The notes beneath the pieces were generated by a model. It was not told where the DNA came from, did no database searches, and was given only the letters and a program-made list of their open reading frames with translations. Made by a program: the position numbers and the translations under genes. From an uncultured Sphingobium sp. (GTDB lineage: Bacteria; Pseudomonadota; Alphaproteobacteria; Sphingomonadales; Sphingomonadaceae): 5,371 bases of DNA. Within the stretch, counting starts at the first letter, position 1, and each line of letters opens with the position of its first letter. The DNA is taken from NCBI GenBank assembly GCA_913773715.1, contig CAJYHD010000197.1, positions 1-5,371 of the forward strand. Direction: 5' to 3'. This document shows, piece by piece, positions 1 through 5,371 of this stretch.

Positions 1-595
1 TGCCCAGCACACGCTCGGCGAGAAAGCTGGTGCGGTTCCAAAGCGCGAAAGGCACGAGAATGAAGCCGGCGAGGCTCGTCAGCTTGAACTCGAGGATGCA
101 GACGAACATCTGCACGGCGAGAATGAAGAAGGCGACGATCACCAGCGCCCAGGCGAACAGCAGCACCATGATCGTCAGGAAATTGTCGAAGAAGGTCGTG
201 AACCCGACCATCTCGCTCGCCTGTTCGAGCAGCGGCCACGCCGCCGAAAATCCGGTGCCGGCCAGCCGCCCGGGCTTGAGCAGATCGTCGGCTGACAGCG
301 TGCCGCCACCGGCGGTCAGCCCGGCCTGTGCGAACGAGCGGAAAATGATGTCGGCGAGCGTCGAGAAGCTGTTCAGGATGAACGCGAACGCACCGACATA
401 GAGAATTTTCTTGAGGAAGCGGCCGATGACATTGTCCTCGCCGCCCATCGCCCAGAACAGACCGGCGATCGTGATGTCGATGCCGATCAGCGTCGCGGTC
501 AGGAAGCCGACGTCGGGCCCGAGCAGCCCGAACCCGCTGTCGATGTAGGTGATGAACGCCTGCAGGAAGCGATCGATGACGTTGAGGTCGTTCAA
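1..595 (-). CDS. trbL: TrbL, VirB6-like conjugal transfer membrane protein (3' end beyond window)
   Basis: Polytopic inner-membrane component of the trb type IV secretion channel, corresponding to VirB6. The first 198 residues are visible; family members run to roughly 450-500 residues, so more than half lies outside the window. The frame reads NVIDRFLQAFITYIDSGFGL near the N-terminus, then hydrophobic stretches at about residues 30-50 and 62-86 and a long one at 138-185 ending in FILVPFALWNRTSFLAE, a run typical of TrbL. The linker at about 90-130 (AGGGTLSADDLLKPGR) is also familiar from this family. The start is placed at a TTG at 593-595: it is preceded seven bases upstream by AGGAAG, there is no ATG, GTG or other TTG in this frame through the 140-nt gap, and the first internal Met is residue 50, inside a membrane segment. 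It is separated from trbJ by 140 nt, unlike the other tightly packed genes. Family call is confident; the exact start is inferred. Confidence 0.93.
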   Translation of the reverse strand, partial: MNDLNVIDRFLQAFITYIDSGFGLLGPDVGFLTATLIGIDITIAGLFWAMGGEDNVIGRFLKKILYVGAFAFILNSFSTLADIIFRSFAQAGLTAGGGTLSADDLLKPGRLAGTGFSAAWPLLEQASEMVGFTTFFDNFLTIMVLLFAWALVIVAFFILAVQMFVCILEFKLTSLAGFILVPFALWNRTSFLAERVLG

Positions 596-602
596 AGCGG
601 TT

Positions 603-608
603 CTTCCT
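603..608 (-). promoter_or_regulatory. Ribosome binding site of trbL
   Basis: AGGAAG on the minus strand, seven bases before the TTG at 593-595. It decides the trbL start, because no ATG or GTG lies in frame in the gap upstream. Confidence 0.65.
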
Positions 609-624
609 GCGCTGGTGAAGGGAT

Positions 625-666
625 GTCGCGGGACGCGGCTGGGGGAGCTGTGCCGCGCCCCACGAC
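625..666 (-). promoter_or_regulatory. Long GC-rich hairpin in the trbJ-trbL gap
   Basis: Inverted repeat with arms at 652-666 and 625-639 and a 12-nt loop at 640-651. Read as operon-sense (minus-strand) RNA, the arms GUCGUGGGGCGCGGC and GCCGCGUCCCGCGAC form 15 consecutive pairs: 13 Watson-Crick plus U662-G629 and G658-U633. In plus-strand RNA those two positions would be A-C mismatches, so the structure favours the operon transcript. No U-run follows the 3' arm, so it is not a canonical intrinsic terminator. It ends 16 nt before the trbL ribosome binding site. Possible roles are an mRNA processing or stability element, partial attenuation, or adjustment of trbL translation; none is shown by the sequence. 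Confidence 0.6.
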
Positions 667-735
667 GGCGACCGGCGGCTGGAGGGGGAGCCGTCAGTCG
701 CTGGTGACCGGATAGGGCCGTGCGGCCGACGGGGG

Positions 736-1491
736 CTAGTCGGGCGTGTAGGCCGATCCGGAACCGAGGAATTTCTTGGTGGCTGCGCGCGCTTCCGCCG
801 CTTGGGTCGCACGCCGTGCCTGCTCGACGGCCTCGCTGCGGAACTGCGCGGCCATCATGTGCTGGAGCTGGAACTGCTGCTTGGCGGTGAGCGCGAGGAG
901 CTGGTTGGTCGCTTGGCTGACCTGGAGCGAACCTTCCGCGCCCTGGCTACGCGCGACGATGTCGGCGAGCGCCTCGGTATCGGTCTGGATGTTCTCGACG
1001 ACCTGCGCCTGCAACGTCATTGTCTGGCGGAAGGCACCCATGCTGGCGTCGAGCCGCGCGCGGGCGCCGCGGATACGGGCATCGGTGCGCAGCGCCGACG
1101 AGAAGTCCTTCGGGAACAGCGACTGGAACTTGTCGTCGAGCTGGTCGACCCGGAAGTCGATCGCCTGCGCGCGGCCCATCAGCCGGTCGATCTCCGCGAG
1201 CTTCTGCTTGATCGCGTTCAGTTGCGGGAAGTCGATGCGGCTCAGATTCTTGCCCATGTTCACCAGCATCTGCGCTTCGTTCTGCAGCTGCTGGATCTGC
1301 TGGTTGACGCTCTGGAGCGTGCGTGCGGCGGTCAGGATATTCTGCGCATAGTTGCTGGGGTCGAACACGACGCCGCCGAACTGTGCGTGGGCCGGCGTCG
1401 CGGTCATCGTGAGCACGCCTATGCCGAGCGAGCCGCAGGCACCGAAGCCGAGCACGGCCGCGATCACATGCTTTCGAGTGGGAATACGCAT
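736..1491 (-). CDS. trbJ: TrbJ, VirB5-like exported conjugal transfer protein
   Basis: A 251-residue protein of the TrbJ/VirB5 class, a periplasmic or pilus-associated assembly factor of the mating apparatus. Residues 1-36 form a signal peptide: basic start (MRIPTRKH), hydrophobic core at about 10-30, and a probable signal peptidase I cut after AHA, before Gln37. The mature part begins FGGVVFDPSNYAQNILTAAR, characteristic of TrbJ, followed by glutamine-rich helical stretches (VNQQIQQLQNEAQMLVNMGK and, later, QATNQLLALTAKQQFQLQ) expected to form coiled coils. The start is the ATG at 1489-1491, which shares one base with the trbE stop (TAATG) and has AAGGAG seven bases upstream; the frame is open further upstream to 1668, but that extension overlaps trbE and would bury the signal peptide. 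Cys19 in the signal core is not in a good lipobox context. It ends in TAG. Length is normal for the family. Confidence 0.93.
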   Translation of the reverse strand: MRIPTRKHVIAAVLGFGACGSLGIGVLTMTATPAHAQFGGVVFDPSNYAQNILTAARTLQSVNQQIQQLQNEAQMLVNMGKNLSRIDFPQLNAIKQKLAEIDRLMGRAQAIDFRVDQLDDKFQSLFPKDFSSALRTDARIRGARARLDASMGAFRQTMTLQAQVVENIQTDTEALADIVARSQGAEGSLQVSQATNQLLALTAKQQFQLQHMMAAQFRSEAVEQARRATQAAEARAATKKFLGSGSAYTPD

Positions 1492-1498
1492 TACTTGT

Positions 1499-1504
1499 CT
1501 CCTT
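1499..1504 (-). promoter_or_regulatory. Strong ribosome binding site of trbJ, inside the trbE end
   Basis: AAGGAG on the minus strand, seven bases before the trbJ ATG. It lies within the last codons of trbE, and the trbE stop overlaps the trbJ start as TAATG, an arrangement typical of translational coupling. The good match could allow trbJ to be translated even when ribosomes do not arrive from trbE. Confidence 0.7.
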
Positions 1505-3731
1505 CTTGGGGGGCTTGGGGAGCGGGAGGACCGGGGAAGTCGGCGGAGAGATCGGCCGCCCAGTCGAGGCCGGCATCGCGCAGGAAGGCTTCGGCGAAGC
1601 GGTCGCGGCCATGTTCGGCGAGGGTCGCATCGATCCGGGCCTGCGCGGCGGAGTCGGACGATCCGCACAGCGCGAGGGCGACGGGGCCGAGGCCCAGCTC
1701 GAACAGTCGGTTGCCGCGCGCGGATTGCAGGTAATAGTGCCGCTTGGGCGTGGCGCGGGCGATCAGCTCGATCTGCCGGTCGTTGAGGCCGAAGCGCGCA
1801 TAGATGTCATGGCCCTGCGGCTCGATCGCGCGGTCGTTGGGCAGCAGGATGCGCTGGGGGCAGCTTTCGATGATGGCCGGCGCGATCGCCGAGCCGGCGA
1901 TGTCGGCCAGGCTCTGCGTCGCGAACAGGACCGCGACGTTCTTCTTGCGCAGCACCTTCAGCCATTCGCGGATGCGCGCCACGAACAGCGGGTGGTCGAG
2001 GAAGATCCAGGCTTCGTCGAGGATCAGCAGCGTCGGCCGTCCGTCGAACCGCTCCTCCAGCCGGTGGAAGAGATAGGTCAACACCGGGGCGACCGCCCCG
2101 GTCTGTCCCATCAGCGCCTCGGTCTCGAAGCACTGGACATCGGCTAGCTCAAGATGCTGTTCGGCGGCATCGAGCAGCCGGCCGTGCGGACCTTCCAGCG
2201 TATAGGGCTGGAGCGCGATGCGCAGCGCGTTTGACTGGAGAAGCAGCGCGAGGCCAGTCATGGTCCGCTCCTCGCGCGGTGCCGATGCGAGGCTGCCGAG
2301 CGCTGTCCAGATCGTGTCCTTCACTTCGGGTGTGACGGGCACATTCTCGTGCGCCAGCAGCGCGGCGATCCATTCCGCCGCCCAGCTGCGCTCGCCAGCG
2401 TCGTCGATGTTCGCGAGTGGCTGGAAGGCGAGCGTCTCGCCGTCGGTTTCGGCCGACCCCAGAGCATGGTGCGCGCCGCCCATCGCGAGAACTGCGGCGC
2501 GCGCGCTGTTGCCCTTGTCGAAGATATAGACCTGCGCTTGGCGGTAGCGGCGAAACTGGAGCGCAATCAGGCTGAGCAGCACCGACTTGCCGGCGCCGGT
2601 CGGTCCGACCACCATCATGTGCCCGACATCGCCGACATGGGTAGAGAGCCGGAACGGCGTCGAGCCGGCCGTCTTGGCGATCAGCAGCGGAGGACCGTCG
2701 AGGTGGCCGTTGCGCACTGGGCCGGCCCAGATCGACGACAGCGGCATCAGGTGCGCGAGGTTGAGCGTATGGACGAGCGGCTGCCGGACATTGGCATAGA
2801 CATGGCCCGGCAGCGACGAGAGCCAGGCCTCCACCGCGTTGACCGTTTCGCGCACGCAGGTGAAGCCAAGGCCGTTGACGATGCGCTCGACGGCGCGGAC
2901 CTTGTCCTCGACCGTGGCCCGGCTGCGATCGGTGACGGTGATCGTCGTGGTCAAATAGCCGAAGGCGACATGATCGCCGCCGAGCGCTTGCAATGCCTGA
3001 TCGGCATCGACGACCTTGTTGTCGGCATCGCTGTCGAGCAGCTGCGCCGGCGAATTATAGAGCACCTCACGCAGCAGCGCGGTCACCGACTTGCGCTTGT
3101 TGAACCACTGGCGCCGCAGCGAGGTCAGCGTCTTGGTCGCCAGCGTCTTGTCGAGCGCGATGAAGCGCGTGACCCAGCGGTAGCCGAAATCCTGATGATT
3201 GAGCGCATCGAGGATGCCGGGACGGCTCAGGCTCGGGAAGCCGAGCACCGTCAGGGTGCGGACATGCAGATCGCCGAGTTTCGGCTCCAGCCCGCCGACC
3301 AGCGATGTGTCGGCGAGGATGCCGTCGAGATACACCGGCGTCTCGGGCGCGGCGACCGGATGGCGGCGATCGGAGATCGTGCCGTGGAGGAAGGTCAGCG
3401 TCTCGCCATCATCCAACGGGCGTACATCGGCCATGAAGCCGGACAGCAGGTCGAGCACCCGGTCGGTCTCGGCGACGAAGCTTTCGAGGGCGCCACGCCA
3501 GTCGCGTGTCCGATCGCCGTCAGGGCGCTCGACGAGGCTGCGTCCCGCGCGGTCGGTCGTGTCCGCCGGCGGCAGCCAGGTCAGCGTCACATGGTACCGG
3601 CTTTCGAAATGCGTGCCCTCGGCTTCGAACGCAGCCTGCCGTTCGCCATCGACCAGCCAGCTCGCAGCATCGGGAAAGTCGCTGTCGGGATAGGCCAGCG
3701 CCTCGCGCCGCTCGGCGTCGAAGAACAGTGC

Positions 3732-3734
3732 CTA
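3732..3734 (-). other. Premature TAG codon within trbE
   Basis: Plus strand reads cta, giving TAG on the coding strand, in frame with both halves of trbE (3950 and 3590 differ by 360, a multiple of three). A single C to T on the plus strand at 3733 would convert the expected TGG (Trp) to TAG. No insertion or deletion is needed, and flanking codons match the family on both sides. Confidence 0.9.
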
Positions 3735-3960
3735 GCCGCTGCCGAAGCGCTTGAGGGCATTGTTCGCCCGTGCACAGGCGCCGACCAGCTCGGCCTCGGT
3801 CGCGGATTCGAGATCGGGACCGCGAAAGCTGAGCACCCGCAGGAAGCTGCCGTCCTTGTTGAGCACCACGCCCGGCGCAACCAGCGCCGCCCAGGGGAGG
3901 TGATCGGCGAGGCGTTCGGCGCGGTCGCGATATTCGCCCAGGAACATCATTTCAGGCGCC

Positions 3961-4245
3961 TCAGCATGCGAAATACCCCTTCTGGCGGATGTGGCGGAGG
4001 AGGACGGGCGCGAAGCTGGGGTCGCGGCGGGCGGCCATCACGGCGATGGTATGTCCGACCGCCCAGAGCATTGCCCCGGCGATCCATTGCTGGAGGCCGA
4101 GGCCGACGGCGGCGGCCAGCGTCCCGTTGACGATCGCGAGGCCACGCGGCACGCCACCGAGCAGCAGCGGCGAACCGAGCGAGCCGTGGATCGGCACTTC
4201 GAAGCCGTCGATATGCTGGCCGCCCCCAAACGAACTGGCGCTCAT
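3961..4245 (-). CDS. trbD: TrbD, VirB3-like inner-membrane protein
   Basis: A 94-residue VirB3-family protein, a small inner-membrane component that works with the VirB4-type ATPase TrbE and the pilin. Family signatures are the N-terminal GFEVPIHGSLGSPLLLGGVP (residues 14-33), one extended hydrophobic region at about 35-70 that could make two closely spaced membrane segments, and a cytoplasmic-looking C-terminus RRDPSFAPVLLRHIRQKGYF (72-91 or so) ending in AC. The start is the ATG at 4243-4245, which overlaps the trbC stop as ATGA; the frame is open far upstream to 4704, but that region is trbC and trbB in other frames. The ribosome binding site is weak, so translation is probably coupled to trbC. 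The stop overlaps the presumed trbE ribosome binding site. Confidence 0.93.
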   Translation of the reverse strand: MSASSFGGGQHIDGFEVPIHGSLGSPLLLGGVPRGLAIVNGTLAAAVGLGLQQWIAGAMLWAVGHTIAVMAARRDPSFAPVLLRHIRQKGYFAC

Positions 4246-4598
4246 GCGATCAGCGCCCCGCCGCCGAAGCTGAAGAAGGACAGGAAGAAGCTCGACGCTG
4301 CGAACGCGATCGACAGGCCGAACACGATCTGGATCAGGCGCCGGAACCCGCCCGCGGTCTCGCCGAAGGCAAGCGTCAGGCCGGTGACGATGATGATGAT
4401 TACGGCCACGATCTTGGCGACCGGACCCTGCACGGATTCCAGCACCTGTTGCAGCGGTTCTTCCCACGGCATGCCCGAGCCGGCCGCCTGGACGCTTGTG
4501 GCGACGGTCAATGCGAGGCCGAGCGCAGCCCCGACGAGAACGGCGGAACGCCGAATAGTTTGCTTGAGGCCGAGCGGGCGGATGCGGGCAGCGATCAT
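4242..4598 (-). CDS. trbC: TrbC, VirB2-like conjugative pilin precursor
   Basis: A 118-residue precursor of the main pilus subunit of the trb system. A basic N-terminus (MIAARIRPLGLKQTIRRS) and hydrophobic core at about 19-34 form a long signal peptide with a likely cut after VQA at residue 38. The mature part has a short amphipathic stretch (MPWEEPLQQVLESVQGP) and then two hydrophobic helices at about 61-79 and 88-112, separated by a polar turn GETAGGFRR, which is the VirB2/TrbC layout. The mature protein would be about 80 residues. In IncP TrbC the pilin is further trimmed and cyclised; whether this one is cyclised cannot be judged here. The start is the ATG at 4596-4598, with AAGGAG eight bases upstream. 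It begins 2 nt after trbB and overlaps trbD by 4 nt. The frame is open upstream to 5024, but that is shadow over trbB. Confidence 0.94.
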   Translation of the reverse strand: MIAARIRPLGLKQTIRRSAVLVGAALGLALTVATSVQAAGSGMPWEEPLQQVLESVQGPVAKIVAVIIIIVTGLTLAFGETAGGFRRLIQIVFGLSIAFAASSFFLSFFSFGGGALIA

Positions 4599-4600
4599 GG

Positions 4601-5371
4601 TCAAATCTCCTTCGGGATGGACGGATGGGTCGGGGGGAAGACGGCGAGCGCATAGGTGCCGGTGTCGGGGTCGAGCCCGGCGACGCGCGCGATGGTCGAG
4701 ACACGACGGTCGGTGCCGCGCCCGGAAATGAACACGACGATGTCGATGGCCTCGGCGATCAGCTGGCGCGGCACGGTGACCACCGCCTCCTGCACCAGCT
4801 GTTCGATCCGGTAGAGCGCGGCGATCGCGCTGTTGGCGTGGACGGTCGCGATCCCACCGGGGTGGCCGGTGTTCCACGCCTTGAGCATGTCGAGCGCCTC
4901 GGGACCGCGGACCTCGCCGACGACGATCCGATCGGGACGCAGGCGCATGGTCGAGCGCACCAGTTCGGTCATCGACACATGCGGTGGGCGGGTTCGCAGC
5001 GCGACCGTGTCTGGCAGCGGGCATTGCAGCTCGCGCGTGTCCTCGATCAGGATGACACGGGCATCCACCCAGCTCATCTCGTGGAGCAGTGCGTTGGCGA
5101 GCGTGGTCTTGCCCGAGCTGGTCCCGCCCGCGACAACGATGTTATGGCGCTGGGTGACCGCGGCGCGCAGCGCGTCGGCTTGGGCCTCCGACATCAGCCC
5201 GTCGGCGACGTAATCGTTGAGCGTATGCAGCTTCTGCGCGGGTTTGCGGATTGAGAAGCACGGTGCCGACGACACCGGCGGCAGCACGCCTTCGAACCGC
5301 TCGCCGGCCCGACCCTCGATATGCGGCGGGAGTTCCGCCGAGATGATCGGATGCTCGGCATGGACTTCGGC
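4601..5371 (-). CDS. trbB: TrbB, VirB11-type traffic ATPase (5' end beyond window)
   Basis: Hexameric secretion ATPase of the VirB11/PulE family, acting on the cytoplasmic face of the conjugation channel. The last 256 residues are present; full proteins are about 320-330 residues, so roughly the first 65-75 are missing. In fragment numbering, the end of the N-terminal domain (ISAELPPHIEGRAGERFEG, then LPPVSSAPCFSIRKPA) is at 10-45, Walker A GGTSSGKT at 82-89 (Lys88), the Asp box LIEDTRELQC at 108-117, the Walker B region RIVVGEVRGPEAL at 148-160 (Glu153), and the His box TGHPGGIATVHAN at 168-180. All motifs are intact. The GTG at 5287 opens a shorter frame, but the upstream 28 codons are plainly TrbB-like, so the true start lies outside the window. 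The gene ends in TGA at 4601, 2 nt before trbC. Confidence 0.96.
   Translation of the reverse strand, partial: AEVHAEHPIISAELPPHIEGRAGERFEGVLPPVSSAPCFSIRKPAQKLHTLNDYVADGLMSEAQADALRAAVTQRHNIVVAGGTSSGKTTLANALLHEMSWVDARVILIEDTRELQCPLPDTVALRTRPPHVSMTELVRSTMRLRPDRIVVGEVRGPEALDMLKAWNTGHPGGIATVHANSAIAALYRIEQLVQEAVVTVPRQLIAEAIDIVVFISGRGTDRRVSTIARVAGLDPDTGTYALAVFPPTHPSIPKEI
4607..4612 (-). promoter_or_regulatory. Ribosome binding site of trbC, within the trbB 3' end
   Basis: AAGGAG on the minus strand, eight bases before the trbC ATG. The same six bases encode Lys-Glu near the TrbB C-terminus. It fixes the trbC start at 4598 rather than at upstream initiators in the open frame. Confidence 0.7.

Larger units (their letters stand above)
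596..735 (-). other. Noncoding gap between trbJ and trbL; no trbK recognised
   Basis: This 140-nt stretch is the only sizeable gap in the operon. In many trb operons a small entry-exclusion lipoprotein gene, trbK, sits here. No reading frame with a lipoprotein signal or a TrbK-like sequence is seen. The best small frame is a GTG-started 23-codon one (592-663) without a ribosome binding site, which I do not accept as a gene. The gap holds the hairpin at 625-666, the trbL ribosome binding site, and an 8-bp direct repeat GGGGGAGC (plus strand, 641-648 and 684-691), one copy of which lies in the hairpin loop. No promoter could be identified by eye. Confidence 0.7.
1491..3950 (-). pseudogene. trbE: TrbE, VirB4-type ATPase, interrupted by an in-frame amber codon
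   Basis: VirB4-class ATPase that powers pilus assembly and substrate transfer at the inner membrane. The full frame is 819 sense and nonsense positions, a normal length for TrbE, but codon 73 (3732-3734) is TAG. Upstream are 72 residues beginning MMFLGEYRDRAERLADHLPW and ending KRFGSG; downstream the same frame resumes with ALFFDAERREALAYPDSDFP and stays open to a TAA at 1491-1493. Homologues as I recall them read GSGWALFF here, so a single TGG to TAG change explains it. Walker A GPTGAGKS is at residues 449-456 (Lys455) and Walker B LLILDEAW has Asp645-Glu646; both are intact. Between the amber and the first in-frame initiator (GTG at 3588-3590, codon 121) there is no ATG, GTG or TTG, and that GTG has no good ribosome binding site. 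The start ATG at 3950 has GAGG eight bases upstream, overlapping the trbD stop. The alternatives are a sequencing error or amber suppression, in which case the gene is functional. Confidence 0.9.

Noticed and set aside
30..401. Plus-strand open frame of 123 codons at the window start
   Set aside because: It is antisense to trbL, whose minus-strand reading has convincing membrane segments and family wording.
592..663. GTG-started 23-codon minus-strand frame in the gap, whose TGA overlaps the trbL TTG
   Set aside because: The overlap looks like a leader peptide arrangement, but there is no ribosome binding site before the GTG, the frame runs through the hairpin, and the peptide is Pro/Ala-rich with no signal features.
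625..666. Hairpin as an intrinsic transcription terminator
   Set aside because: The stem is strong, but no U-run follows the 3' arm (the next bases are mixed and C-rich), and trbL of the same operon lies immediately downstream.
802..1734. Plus-strand open frame of 310 codons antisense to trbJ
   Set aside because: Shadow of trbJ and the trbE 3' end; low-complexity composition and no family resemblance, while the minus strand encodes a clear TrbJ with signal peptide.
3732..3950. The 72-residue upstream trbE fragment as an independent small gene
   Set aside because: Its sequence is the ordinary TrbE N-terminus and the same frame continues directly after the TAG, so it is a piece of a broken gene.
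2349..4130. Long plus-strand open frame of 593 codons antisense to trbE and trbD
   Set aside because: It lies opposite well-recognised genes, is rich in Arg, Gly, Ala and Asp as expected from the complement of high-GC coding sequence, and shows no recognisable domain or ribosome binding site.
3991..4731. Plus-strand open frame of 246 codons antisense to trbD, trbC and the trbB end
   Set aside because: It crosses three recognised minus-strand genes and has the composition of a complement frame.

Overview
The window holds the central part of a conjugative mating-pair-formation operon of the trb (P-type, VirB-like type IV secretion) class, transcribed entirely from the minus strand. In transcription order (high to low coordinates) it reads trbB (5' end outside the window) - trbC - trbD - trbE - trbJ - 140-nt gap - trbL (3' end outside the window). 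Gene order, high GC content, GC-rich third codon positions and wording of the proteins (for example the TrbE N-terminus and the TrbL N-terminal half) fit an alphaproteobacterium, possibly a sphingomonad or rhizobial relative. The carrier is probably an integrative conjugative element or conjugative plasmid. That assignment is from memory of these families and was not checked by search.

Layout: 4601-5371 TrbB, the VirB11-type traffic ATPase (256 residues visible); 4242-4598 TrbC, the VirB2-like pilin; 3961-4245 TrbD, the VirB3-like inner-membrane protein; 1491-3950 TrbE, the VirB4-type ATPase, interrupted by one in-frame amber codon; 736-1491 TrbJ, the VirB5-like periplasmic/pilus-tip protein; 596-735 noncoding gap; 1-595 TrbL, the VirB6-like polytopic channel protein (198 residues visible). 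Junctions are tight: 2-nt gap (B/C), 4-nt ATGA overlap (C/D), 10-nt gap (D/E), 1-nt TAATG overlap (E/J). The trbJ-trbL gap is the only real break.

Together these genes would make the pilus and envelope channel: TrbB and TrbE supply energy, TrbC is the pilus subunit, TrbD and TrbL build the inner-membrane platform, and TrbJ is an exported assembly factor. No relaxase, coupling protein, origin of transfer, transposase, tRNA or CRISPR is visible here.

Two features stand out. First, trbE carries a TAG at codon 73 where the family appears to have tryptophan, with the rest of the frame (to 819 residues) intact; unless it is a sequencing error or is suppressed, this operon should be defective for transfer. 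Second, the trbJ-trbL gap contains a strong 15-bp hairpin whose two non-Watson-Crick positions are G-U pairs only in the operon-sense RNA, just upstream of a TTG-started trbL, in the place where trbK is often found. I found no evidence of a wholly new system in this window.
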